Assembly: GCA_039025905.1 (NCBI GenBank)
Contig: JBCCNJ010000004.1
Coordinates: 1-64,000 of the forward strand
Length of the DNA stretch: 64,000 nt
Reading direction: 5' to 3'
Origin: JARRPM01 sp039025905
Lineage (GTDB): Bacteria > Pseudomonadota > Gammaproteobacteria > Pseudomonadales > Halieaceae
A program made the position numbers and the translations under genes. The notes beneath the pieces are model-generated. The model was not told where the DNA came from, searched no databases, and saw only the letters and a list, made by a program, of their open reading frames with translations. Positions 52,915 through 61,048 of this stretch are shown here, one piece after another; within the stretch, counting starts at the first letter, position 1; each line of letters begins with the position of its first letter.

Positions 52915-54086
52915 CGATTGAATCCGGGGTAGCGAGCGGGTTCAGACAATGTCCTTGCTGGATACGTAGCCATAATAAGCGCTATAGGTAGCCAAAAGAA
53001 CAGCCAAATTTCCCTTGGGCCCAATAACAAGCGATCATAGTCCATGGTTATAGAGGTCATACCGTATAAGAGTAAGGCCAGATAGATTCGTTCCCCGCCT
53101 TGCTTGTGCAGGGTCCACGCCCAGGACAGTGCTACCGCTAGAATTGCCATCAGCAAAAGCAAACCGATCAAGCCACCGTCGCGCAGCGTTCCCAAATAGC
53201 TGTTGTGTGCGTGATCGAACATCTGCTCATATGCGTGCACGCGGGGGTCCACAAGATAACCGTGTCCTGCTAACCAGTGCCCCTGCATGCTTTCAATTAC
53301 GGATTCCCAAATGCCTGGGCGAAACGAATAATCGCCAACGCGGTTATCCCAGAATTCTGGAGTGAGCCACATCAATGCCCAAAGACAGATGACGCCCACG
53401 ATCGCAATACCTAAGCCGCGATAACCTAACAGCACAAGTAAACCGACAGTGACACCGGCCATGGCCGTGCGCGATTGGGTGAATGCCACCAGTGCAAGCA
53501 ATACGGTCGCAATTGCCGCGTAAACCAGTCGCATGCGTCCGGGTTTGTCGGTTACCAAGAAGTGCATGGTAAGAACCAGGAAAACGCCATATGCGGATGC
53601 CGCTTTATTCTGGTGATGCATAACACCTAACGGCTCCAAGCGAGAAAATGGGAAAGGGTTGGCAACATACCAAGCAAGAATCGAGACCAATGCGGCGGCT
53701 CCGGCCAGCCAGGTGACCCTTCGAGCCAGCTGATCCATTTGTGCTGCATGTTCTACCCAGAGATAGCCACTGATGTAGCAGAAACTGAGAACGCAGAGCG
53801 CATGACCTAGAGATTGCAGGGCACCGAGTGCGGTGAAATCGTCTGTCCACGCCAGGCCCGTCATCATGTACAGGCAGTAGATAAGCAGCAGTGCACTCAG
53901 CAGGTTTTCTCGGTAAAAGTCTCGCAGCTCACGCCACAGCAATACCGCGGCGGGCAGCACCAGTATGTAGTATGCACGCCGGTGTCCGGCGGCCATTGGC
54001 AGTAGGAAATAGCCGGCGATAAAAGCGCTGTAGAGATACACCATCCCACGGTTCAAAAGGAACCGATGAAGGGCTTTAAAGTCCAT
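52911..54086 (-). CDS. O-antigen ligase/polymerase family (Wzy_C) protein
   Basis: A 391-residue polytopic membrane protein with about ten hydrophobic segments and the Wzy_C signature: FTQSRTAMAGVTVGLLVL and, after a long periplasmic loop, FDHAHNSYLGTLRDGGLIGLLLL near residue 290. These proteins ligate or polymerise undecaprenyl-linked glycans onto a lipid acceptor in the periplasm. The acceptor here may be the ceramide-linked core. First gene of a leftward operon of five. No second Wzy/WaaL-like gene is in the window. Confidence 0.87.
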   Translation of the reverse strand: MDFKALHRFLLNRGMVYLYSAFIAGYFLLPMAAGHRRAYYILVLPAAVLLWRELRDFYRENLLSALLLIYCLYMMTGLAWTDDFTALGALQSLGHALCVLSFCYISGYLWVEHAAQMDQLARRVTWLAGAAALVSILAWYVANPFPFSRLEPLGVMHHQNKAASAYGVFLVLTMHFLVTDKPGRMRLVYAAIATVLLALVAFTQSRTAMAGVTVGLLVLLGYRGLGIAIVGVICLWALMWLTPEFWDNRVGDYSFRPGIWESVIESMQGHWLAGHGYLVDPRVHAYEQMFDHAHNSYLGTLRDGGLIGLLLLMAILAVALSWAWTLHKQGGERIYLALLLYGMTSITMDYDRLLLGPREIWLFFWLPIALIMATYPARTLSEPARYPGFNR

Positions 54087-54248
54087 ATTTTTCAGTTACT
54101 TATGACAAGTGGACGAATGCCGTTAAAAATACCAGACGATCTTGAGAATGGCTCGATCATCCTTTACCCTTCGCCACGTTATTTGCCCCCTTCGAGTCGT
54201 TTGCCACAGGCTCTGACACCACCCAGTAAAATCAGATAGGACACTGAT

Positions 54249-55166
54249 ATGCACATGATTATTAAGCGACTGACCAAATGGCTGGTCCGCATAGTCAGTG
54301 TTTTCCTGCCCGAGGCTAAAGCGCATGACTTGCAGCGCTGGCGTCGAGGGCGTGAGGAATTCTGGAAGTATAACCGCTGCCAATACATCTTTGCATCTTA
54401 CGGCAAGAGCGGCAGGACCTGGGTGCGGGTTATGATCTCGCGGTATTACCAGCTCGTTTATGAGCTGCCGGATAACGTGCTCATGGGGTTCGACAATTAC
54501 GCGCGCTTGAATGAGGAGATCCCCAAGATTTTTTTTACGCACGATAATTACCTGCGCGGCTACACGGGCAACGTCGACTCAAAGAAAGATTTTTACGACA
54601 AAAAGACTGTGTTATTGGTACGCAATCCGCTAGACGTTGCCGTCTCACAATTCTTCCAGTGGAAATATAGAATGCGCCCAGAGAAGAAAGCCTTGAATAA
54701 CTACCCCGAACACGAAGCGGATATTTCCGTCTATGATTTTGTGAAAGACGAAAACCAAGGCCTGTCACATATCATCGAGTTTATGAACAAATGGGCGCGG
54801 GAGCTGCCTAATATCAAAGATCTACTGATTGTGCGGTATGAGGATCTCAGATCGACCCCAGAGGCGGAAATGGCGCGTATTGTGGCGTTTCTGGGAATGG
54901 AACCCAATGAAGGGTTTTTGAAAGATACCGCCGAGTTTGCATCGGTAGAAAACCTGCGCAAGAAAGAACAGGAAAACTACTTTTGGCGCAGCGGAAGTCG
55001 GGTGCAGGCCAAGGATGTCAATGACCCGAATACGTTTAAGGTCCGCAAAGCCAAGGTTGGGGGATACAGAGACTATTTTGATGATGATCAAGTAGCGGAA
55101 CTGAATCAGATGGTAGATTCCAATCTGCTGCCGGCATTTGGCTACACATCAGCGGAGCAACGCTAA
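54249..55166 (+). CDS. Sulfotransferase, clustered copy C
   Basis: A 305-residue sulfotransferase with all the motifs of copies A and B: YGKSGRTWVRVMISRYYQL, FFTHDNYLRGYTG, RNPLDVAVSQFFQWKY and KVRKAKVGGYRDYF. The N-terminal region has a basic/hydrophobic stretch (RLTKWLVRIVSVFLPEAKAH). Its stop overlaps the next gene's ATG by one base (TAATG). Begins a three-gene plus-strand operon with a GT8-like protein and a 2OG oxygenase. Confidence 0.88.
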   Translation: MHMIIKRLTKWLVRIVSVFLPEAKAHDLQRWRRGREEFWKYNRCQYIFASYGKSGRTWVRVMISRYYQLVYELPDNVLMGFDNYARLNEEIPKIFFTHDNYLRGYTGNVDSKKDFYDKKTVLLVRNPLDVAVSQFFQWKYRMRPEKKALNNYPEHEADISVYDFVKDENQGLSHIIEFMNKWARELPNIKDLLIVRYEDLRSTPEAEMARIVAFLGMEPNEGFLKDTAEFASVENLRKKEQENYFWRSGSRVQAKDVNDPNTFKVRKAKVGGYRDYFDDDQVAELNQMVDSNLLPAFGYTSAEQR

Positions 55167-56077
55167 TGGACAAGTGTGTTTTTATTCATACGAACGAGCG
55201 CCAATGGTTGGGCGCTCTCGTTGCTGAGTATTCATTCAAGCGGAACTCAGCCAATGCAGATCAATTCGAGGTTGGGTTTATTCATACTCGCGATTACCCC
55301 TACCTGGCTGAGCGCGAAGGCCAAAGCTTTTTGCGCGGTGGCACGACGCGTGTCTGGCGCATGGACGATCTGCAGTCATTTACGCCCTTGCGTTTTCTCC
55401 CCCCCAAACTAATGAATTGGCAGGGTAGGGCGGTGGTTACCGATCCCGATGTTTTTGCAGTAGGTGATATTTATGACTTGCTGAGCCGAGACATGGAAGG
55501 TTACGCGGTTATGGGTCGTCATCGCTCAGGCAAAACCGAAAAGGGTTATCAGGTGGCGACCAGCGTTATGCTGATGGACTGCGCCAAGCTCAGGCACTGG
55601 GATGCCCAAAAAGAGTTCGGCGAACTATTTACGTCGGAGAAAGACTACAAGCAGTGGATGGTGCTGGCGTACGACGATCCGGCGACGATCGGCTACTTCG
55701 AAGACCACTGGAACGACTTTGATCACCTGGATGAAAACACCCGACTATTGCACAACACGAAACGACGCACGCAGCCCTGGAAAACGGGCCTGCCTGTGGA
55801 TTACACCCCGGCAGACAAATTCAAGGACAAGCCGCTATTGGCGTCACTAAACAGGCTGCGCGCAAACGTCTTTGGCGAATATGGGTTATTGGGCCGCTAT
55901 CATGAGCACCCGGACAAACAACAAGAGGCCTTCTTTTTTGGCTTACTGCGGGAGTGCCTGGAAAATGGTCATGTCTCAGAAGATCTGGTGCGAGCAGAGA
56001 TTGCCAAGAATCATGTAAGACACGATGCGTTTGAGGTGCTGGCCCGTACCCCGGAGTTGGGGAGCAAGGCGGCATGA
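55166..56077 (+). CDS. GT8-like DxD glycosyltransferase-type protein, copy 3
   Basis: A 303-residue paralogue of 45784 and 47947. VFIHTNERQWLGALVAEYSF, GRAVVTDPDVFAVGDI (DPD at residues 93-95), VMLMDCAKLRHW, HWNDFDHLDENTRLLHN and TKRRTQPWKTGLP. The C-terminal NHVRHDAFEVLARTP is shared with copy 2. In operon with a sulfotransferase and a 2OG oxygenase, so a combined glycosylation, sulfation and hydroxylation module is suggested. Confidence 0.72.
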   Translation: MDKCVFIHTNERQWLGALVAEYSFKRNSANADQFEVGFIHTRDYPYLAEREGQSFLRGGTTRVWRMDDLQSFTPLRFLPPKLMNWQGRAVVTDPDVFAVGDIYDLLSRDMEGYAVMGRHRSGKTEKGYQVATSVMLMDCAKLRHWDAQKEFGELFTSEKDYKQWMVLAYDDPATIGYFEDHWNDFDHLDENTRLLHNTKRRTQPWKTGLPVDYTPADKFKDKPLLASLNRLRANVFGEYGLLGRYHEHPDKQQEAFFFGLLRECLENGHVSEDLVRAEIAKNHVRHDAFEVLARTPELGSKAA

Positions 56078-56790
56078 ACTACCTCGACATTTCTAAACTG
56101 AGCAAACTCAAGCGCGAAGACTTCATGAAGGTGAAGCCCTACCCCTATCACAATGCGGAGGGCATTCTGACCGAGGAAGGTTTCAATACCCTGCTCACTA
56201 ACATGCCTTCCCTCGACTTGTTCAAGCAGAATTTCGGCTCCAAGCGGCGCGCGGGCCAGACACCGCACGATCGCTTTTCGCTGGAGTACGAACCCGGAAT
56301 GCCGGTGCCGAAGCCATGGCAAGACTTTATCGCCGAAATGCGCGGTGATGCCTACCGCGGTCAGATAGCACGTTTACTCGGTGCGCGTAAGGTTGAGTTT
56401 CGCTTTCATTGGCACTACACGCCATCGGGCTGCGATGTATCACCGCACTGTGACGCACGCCGGGAGCATGGATCACACCTGTTTTACTTTAACTCGGAAC
56501 AGGATTGGGATCCCGCCTGGGGAGGCTCAACCCTGGTGTTGGACGATGGCGGACGCCTGGACTACAACTCGGCTCCGGACTTTGAAGATTTCGATGACAC
56601 TATTGAGTGCCAGTCAATTGGCAACTATAGCTCGCTGATGCTGCGCACAGATCACGCATGGCACGCGGTAAAAGCGATCGATTGTCCGGATGACGCGATG
56701 CGCCGCGTGTTTATTGTTGTAGTTAACCCGGTCAGTCTGTTTTGGAAAGTGCGCGACCGCGTTATCGGTAAAAAAATTCAGCGCCTCTGA
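56074..56790 (+). CDS. 2OG-Fe(II) oxygenase, cluster family 1
   Basis: A 238-residue dioxygenase paralogous to 22233-22994. His125 and Asp127 (VSPHCDARR) and His197 (DHAWHAVKAID), with an Arg downstream in AMRRVFIVVV. The start overlaps the upstream gene by 4 bases (ATGA). A C-terminal KVRDRVIGKKIQ may be a membrane-proximal tail. Substrate unknown. Last gene of the rightward operon and the apparent right edge of the envelope cluster. Confidence 0.85.
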   Translation: MNYLDISKLSKLKREDFMKVKPYPYHNAEGILTEEGFNTLLTNMPSLDLFKQNFGSKRRAGQTPHDRFSLEYEPGMPVPKPWQDFIAEMRGDAYRGQIARLLGARKVEFRFHWHYTPSGCDVSPHCDARREHGSHLFYFNSEQDWDPAWGGSTLVLDDGGRLDYNSAPDFEDFDDTIECQSIGNYSSLMLRTDHAWHAVKAIDCPDDAMRRVFIVVVNPVSLFWKVRDRVIGKKIQRL

Positions 56791-56797
56791 TGGCGCG

Positions 56798-56832
56798 GCG
56801 AGCTTGCGCATGCCCATGCGTGCGTAGCTCGC
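56798..56832 (+). terminator. Long hairpin after the cluster's last gene
   Basis: GCGAGCT (56798-56804) pairs with AGCTCGC (56826-56832), and inside it GCGCATG (56806-56812) pairs with CATGCGT (56815-56821, one G-T wobble), giving a long stem 8 bases after the oxygenase stop. No U-run follows, so it may be a terminator or an RNA-stabilising 3' end. Confidence 0.45.
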
Positions 56833-57052
56833 AATCTCGCATAAGTAGCGCGCCCCCTAAGCGTGGGTCGTGCGAACGATCCTGGCACGATTTGACGATG
56901 TAGTTCGAATCTGACGCTCAATGCAAGGATCATCGGTCTGCGCCCTAAGTAGGTTCAATTACCTTAGGGTCGCGTATCGTTTGCCGTCGCGTATAAAGCC
57001 ACTTTGAATATTGATAAACTGCTTCGTCCCTTCCTGAAGATAAGCCCAAATC

Positions 57053-57775
57053 ATGCTTATAGATCAATTCTACAGCGACCGTGATGGCAAGCTCTGTTTC
57101 ACAAACGAACAAGGCAGTCAGTTTGCTAAACACATCGCCGGCGACTTCAATCCAATCCACGATGCCGATTCGCGCAGATTTTGCGTGCCTGGAGATTTAT
57201 TGTTCGCTGTGATCCTCTCACGCTACGGTCTCAGCCAACATATGGAGTTTCGTTTTACCGGTATGGTCGACGAGACATCGGAGCTGCTGTTGCCAGCGGC
57301 TGCACAGACGATGACGCTGAGCGATGGAGCTGATAAGGAGTATCTGAGCGTGACTCGCGGTGGTGATACAAGTACAGATAGTGTTCTCATTGATGAGCTG
57401 ATCAAAGCCTATGTGTCTTTTTCGGGACACAGTTTTCCCGATCTGCTTGTACCACTTTTAGCCAGCCATAATGTCATGATCAATCCCGCACGCCCTATGG
57501 TGTTTTATGAAAGCATGGTGATTGACCTCGATAGGCTTGATCTGCGTGAGCCGACCTTGGAGGAGGACAGTAGCCAGGCGGTGATTGACGGTAAACGCGG
57601 TGCGGCACGTTTTTCCTTTACCTTGATGGATGCAGGTAAAGTCGTGGGTCGAGGGCAGAAGCGTATGGTCATTGGTGGTCTGCGGGAGTACGACGAGGCT
57701 ACGATGAGTCGCGCAATCGACGAATACAAACGACTGAAGCAGCAATACCTGTCCGATGAGGCGTCGAAGAGCTGA
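57053..57775 (+). CDS. DUF3581 family protein
   Basis: A 240-residue protein of the gammaproteobacterial DUF3581 family. The opening FAKHIAGDFNPIHDADSRRF and FCVPGDLLFAVILSRYGLS blocks are family hallmarks; the HDADSRRFCVPGD segment looks like a hot-dog fold thioesterase/dehydratase region (MaoC-like NPIHxD), so an acyl-CoA-related function is likely but unproven. Other features: MEFRFTGMVDETSELLL and SFTLMDAGKVVGRG. It is a single gene upstream of rsgA on the same strand. Confidence 0.85.
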   Translation: MLIDQFYSDRDGKLCFTNEQGSQFAKHIAGDFNPIHDADSRRFCVPGDLLFAVILSRYGLSQHMEFRFTGMVDETSELLLPAAAQTMTLSDGADKEYLSVTRGGDTSTDSVLIDELIKAYVSFSGHSFPDLLVPLLASHNVMINPARPMVFYESMVIDLDRLDLREPTLEEDSSQAVIDGKRGAARFSFTLMDAGKVVGRGQKRMVIGGLREYDEATMSRAIDEYKRLKQQYLSDEASKS

Positions 57776-57853
57776 GCAGCACAGCCAGTTTAATGGCCCC
57801 GAAGTTGACAGCGATGCTGCTCGGGTCTATCGTAGCGCGGTCATTTCCACCGA

Positions 57854-58013
57854 CGGTTAGGAGGTTCAAAGATGATTGTATTGCAGCCTAACCGGGCACT
57901 CTTCAAGGGTTAGATTCACGGCGTAAGCCACCCTCCAACTGTTCGCCCGGTCTCGCACCGGGGCTATCGCCCCTAAATACCACTGATTAACGCTGCCCAT
58001 TGCAGCGGGGGTG
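57854..58013 (+). promoter_or_regulatory. Hairpin-rich leader before rsgA
   Basis: CGGTTAGG (57854-57861) can pair with CCTAACCG (57887-57894), but CTAACC (57888-57893) can alternatively pair with GGTTAG (57908-57913). Downstream, CCCGGT (57946-57951) pairs with ACCGGG (57957-57962), overlapping GGGGC (57960-57964) that pairs with GCCCC (57969-57973). A last stem, CGCTGC (57991-57996) with GCAGCG (58002-58007), abuts the GGGGGTG ribosome binding site. Several alternatives are mutually exclusive, so a regulatory leader is possible. No known riboswitch class is recognised. Confidence 0.35.
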
Positions 58014-58017
58014 AACC

Positions 58018-59064
58018 GTGAGTCATCAATCGTGCTTGGCCGACCTTGGTTGGCGACCTTTTTTTCAACAACAGCTTTCTCTTCAGGAATGGGAATATAC
58101 CTCACCGGCCAGAGTGGTGGAACAGCATCGGTCCATTCTTGAGCTGGAAACAGAGAGTGGCACTGCTAGCGTTCCGATACTGTCATCCAGCACAGTCACA
58201 ACCGTCGGCGACTGGGTACTGCTCGCGCCAGAGGGAAAGGTGTTGCGCGTGCTGGAACGCAATAGCTGTTTTCGACGCAGAGCAGCGGGGCGCGAGTCCG
58301 TTCAGCAACTGCTGGCCGCGAATGTGGACACTGCTTTCATCGTTTGCGCTGTGAATGCAGATTTCAATCTCAACAGAATAGAGCGTTACTTGAGTATGGT
58401 GAACGAAGCGGGTGCGGAAGCTGTAGTCGTGTTGTCGAAGTCGGATCTCTGTATCGAATGCGATCGATTCAAAGATCGCGTTCAGCGACTGGATAGCCTG
58501 CTGCAGGTCGTGAACGTGAACTGTCTGTCTGCGGCAAGTGCAGAGGTTTTACAGCCATGGTGCGGCCGTGGAGATACAGTCGTTCTTTTGGGGTCCTCAG
58601 GTGCAGGTAAATCAACCCTATTTAACACTCTGACGGGCACTCACTCGCAGCTGACGGGTGCGGTACGCGAAGGTGACGCAAAAGGCAGGCATACAACCAC
58701 GCGGCGGACACTTGCAAAAATGCCTGGTGGCGGAATGATCATTGATACGCCGGGCATGCGCGAGCTACAGATAAGTGATTGCGAGCTGGGTGTTAGTGCG
58801 ACTTTTGCGGATATCCAAGAGCTTGCGCGCGGTTGTCGTTTCGCTGACTGCCAACACGATACTGAACCTGATTGTGCGGTAAAGAAAGCAATCGAAGCGG
58901 GTGAGCTAGACGAGCGAAGACTGCTGAGTTACCGAAAGCTACAGCGAGAGCAAGCCAAGAATAGCGCTTCCGCTGCAGAGCTTCGTGCTAAGGACAAAAA
59001 GCGCGGTCGCTACTACAAGACGATTGCGCGCCAAGCCCGTGGTGCAAAGCAAGGTGGCAGATAA
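58018..59064 (+). CDS. rsgA: Ribosome small subunit-dependent GTPase A
   Basis: A 348-residue circularly permuted GTPase. Order of G motifs is the permuted one: the VVLSKSDL (G4-like) precedes the P-loop LLGSSGAGKSTLFNTL, with DTPGMREL (G3) after. A zinc-binding segment CRFADCQHDTEPDCAV follows. An N-terminal OB fold and a basic C-terminus (KDKKRGRYYKTI) are present. It assists late 30S assembly and is activated by the ribosome. It starts at GTG 58018, preceded by GGGGGTG. In E. coli rsgA is near orn and psd; here it is not. Confidence 0.95.
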   Translation: MSHQSCLADLGWRPFFQQQLSLQEWEYTSPARVVEQHRSILELETESGTASVPILSSSTVTTVGDWVLLAPEGKVLRVLERNSCFRRRAAGRESVQQLLAANVDTAFIVCAVNADFNLNRIERYLSMVNEAGAEAVVVLSKSDLCIECDRFKDRVQRLDSLLQVVNVNCLSAASAEVLQPWCGRGDTVVLLGSSGAGKSTLFNTLTGTHSQLTGAVREGDAKGRHTTTRRTLAKMPGGGMIIDTPGMRELQISDCELGVSATFADIQELARGCRFADCQHDTEPDCAVKKAIEAGELDERRLLSYRKLQREQAKNSASAAELRAKDKKRGRYYKTIARQARGAKQGGR

Positions 59065-59079
59065 CTCGGTGTATTTCGC

Positions 59080-59097
59080 GCCCTAGGCTGCTAGGGC
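59080..59097. terminator. Bidirectional stem between rsgA and the DUF3604 gene
   Basis: GCCCTAG (59080-59086) pairs with CTAGGGC (59091-59097) around GCTG. It includes the stop codon of the leftward gene and sits in the 26-base convergent spacer, so it may end both transcripts. No U-tract. Confidence 0.4.
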
Positions 59098-60974
59098 CCA
59101 GGTTGATACCAGATTGGTGAGCTATAGGCTCTTTCCTGCAGACTGGTAGGCAGGCCTTTCGGTGGTGCTTGTTTGAGAGCCACAGCATCATACAGCGAGT
59201 GCCTGGGCGTGGGAATTTGCAAAACGCGCACATAATAGAAGGCGCTTTCTACCGGATCGAATTCAGGGTCTTCCCACACCACTGCTAGTTCGCCGGCGCC
59301 AATACTGTTTGTATAGGATGCAGTCTCTATATCTACGGTATCACCAACCGGCGGCAGGCTGCCGTCAGCCGCCACGCTGCGCTCGCCCGACCATGCCACG
59401 TTAAAAATTTTTTCGTGGCTTTTACCCTCAATGTCAATCCATCCCTTCACAACCTGAATACGATCCAGGTTACCTCCCTTGGGATCCTTTAGCGCGCTAA
59501 TCAACAGTTTGATATTTTTGCTTGGGTCGACATTGCTTGTGAGTTCGCCACCCATGGGAACGCCGCCGGCGTAGCCCAGTGTGGCGATATCTGCGATTGT
59601 TGAATCTGATGGCAAGAAGTCCCAGCCTGCAAATACGCGCAGAGCGATTCTTGGGCCGGTAGTCGCGTAGACCTCGCGGCGCTTCATGGCGTCAAAAATG
59701 GCTTGCCGGGTATTCTCTTCAGCCCAGACTGCGGCCAAACCGGCTGCAGCCATGTCCCAACCTGTCGCTTCGACACCGCCTAGGGCGTCGCCGCCCTTGT
59801 TAGCGGGAATGGAATCGTAAGCCATTTTTCCCCAGAAATTTTCTTCTTCAGCGGTGGATAAGCCTGTGTGAGCGTCAGTGGAGCCGATGAGTCCAAATTT
59901 AAACGGGTTGTTGCCGACCTCCTGCTCTAGCTCTAGGCCAGTCTTCAGGGCAGGGCGCACGTAGTCTCCCGCAGCGGCTCTGTAGTCCTGCCACTCCTGC
60001 TGAAGGTAAAAGTCGAAGGGTTCGAACTGCGCGAAAGAATCGTTTGGCGAAAGGCTAGGGTGGGTCTCCGAATCGCCCTTGATTTGGGTTATCTCAACGA
60101 TCGGCTCCCAGCGCAGCCGAGTTTCTATGTACGCTGGTGTTATGGGTTCGCGCCGGACCGTCTTGGTATCGAACATATAGCCCTTGGAAATATTTGAGTT
60201 GTGGGGAATGGCAATAAACTCGCTCCCAGTGCTGGCAGACGTGGTTTCCAACCAGGCCCAAAGGTCTTCTGGATACTGGCTTTGATCGGAGCCATAGGGC
60301 ATATACTGCTGCGCCTTCTCGCGTCCCTCGGGTGTGATCACCACCCGGTGTAGATTGGCGCCGGCGGGTATAGAGCTCCATTCCCAACCCAGGAGCGCGC
60401 TGAATTGACCGGGCATGTTGTTACTTTCTGCGGCATCGATCATCTCGCCCCAGCTGGTAACGACGGTTGGCGTGATATCCCCTAAGCTGTCGTCTAGGGG
60501 CGGATTGCCCGGATCATCAACAGGGTTATCTCCCCAGTTATCGAGTCGTAGCGGCAACAGGTCGATGAACACATCTGAGCCATAGCCTGTCCACATTGCG
60601 ACGCGTATCAGCCAAACCGAAAACCATCTCGTTATGGAATCCCAACCAGATAGGGGGCCAAACTCCTCTTCGCGAAGCATGATGGCGCGCAGCAAACCCA
60701 TGCCCTCGGCGTGGTCCGAAACCACAAGAAAATCCAGCGGTGTGCCAATCTGTACCTTGGCCTCCGTATAGGGGTGGATGACGGGTAGACCGCGAGCCCA
60801 ACGGTAGGCCGTGTCGGGGTCGGCGGAGTCGTTGAGGTTCAGGTACGCGTCAAATGAGTAGGATGTATGGAGGTGGGTATCGCCCCAATAAAGCTGGGTA
60901 TTTTGTGCCAAAGAGGTCGATGCAGCTGCAGTCACAATCAATCCGACCAACCAATGCTTGAGCGTCATCTGCAT
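59091..60974 (-). CDS. DUF3604 domain-containing protein
   Basis: A 627-residue exported protein with a signal peptide (HWLVGLIVTAAASTSLAQ). The mature region begins QLYWGDTHLHTSYSFDAYLN, a metal-binding PHP-like H-x-H motif, and has DFLVVSDHAEGMG, SDAHTGLSTAEEENFWGK and a later IALRVFAGWDFLP segment, all DUF3604 hallmarks. The fold suggests a metal-dependent hydrolase active in the periplasm. DUF3604 is frequent in marine gammaproteobacteria; the substrate is unknown. Convergent with rsgA. Confidence 0.88.
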   Translation of the reverse strand: MQMTLKHWLVGLIVTAAASTSLAQNTQLYWGDTHLHTSYSFDAYLNLNDSADPDTAYRWARGLPVIHPYTEAKVQIGTPLDFLVVSDHAEGMGLLRAIMLREEEFGPLSGWDSITRWFSVWLIRVAMWTGYGSDVFIDLLPLRLDNWGDNPVDDPGNPPLDDSLGDITPTVVTSWGEMIDAAESNNMPGQFSALLGWEWSSIPAGANLHRVVITPEGREKAQQYMPYGSDQSQYPEDLWAWLETTSASTGSEFIAIPHNSNISKGYMFDTKTVRREPITPAYIETRLRWEPIVEITQIKGDSETHPSLSPNDSFAQFEPFDFYLQQEWQDYRAAAGDYVRPALKTGLELEQEVGNNPFKFGLIGSTDAHTGLSTAEEENFWGKMAYDSIPANKGGDALGGVEATGWDMAAAGLAAVWAEENTRQAIFDAMKRREVYATTGPRIALRVFAGWDFLPSDSTIADIATLGYAGGVPMGGELTSNVDPSKNIKLLISALKDPKGGNLDRIQVVKGWIDIEGKSHEKIFNVAWSGERSVAADGSLPPVGDTVDIETASYTNSIGAGELAVVWEDPEFDPVESAFYYVRVLQIPTPRHSLYDAVALKQAPPKGLPTSLQERAYSSPIWYQPGP

Positions 60975-61048
60975 TTTTATTTACTCCTGCTATTGCAATC
61001 TACGTCGCTTCGCTGTGTAAAACCCTATTGCGTGGGCGACGCTTATAC

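Noticed and set aside
57774..57822. GAGCAGCA / TGCTGCTC inverted repeat after DUF3581
   Set aside because: The loop is 33 bases with no U-tract; the structure is too weak to call a terminator.
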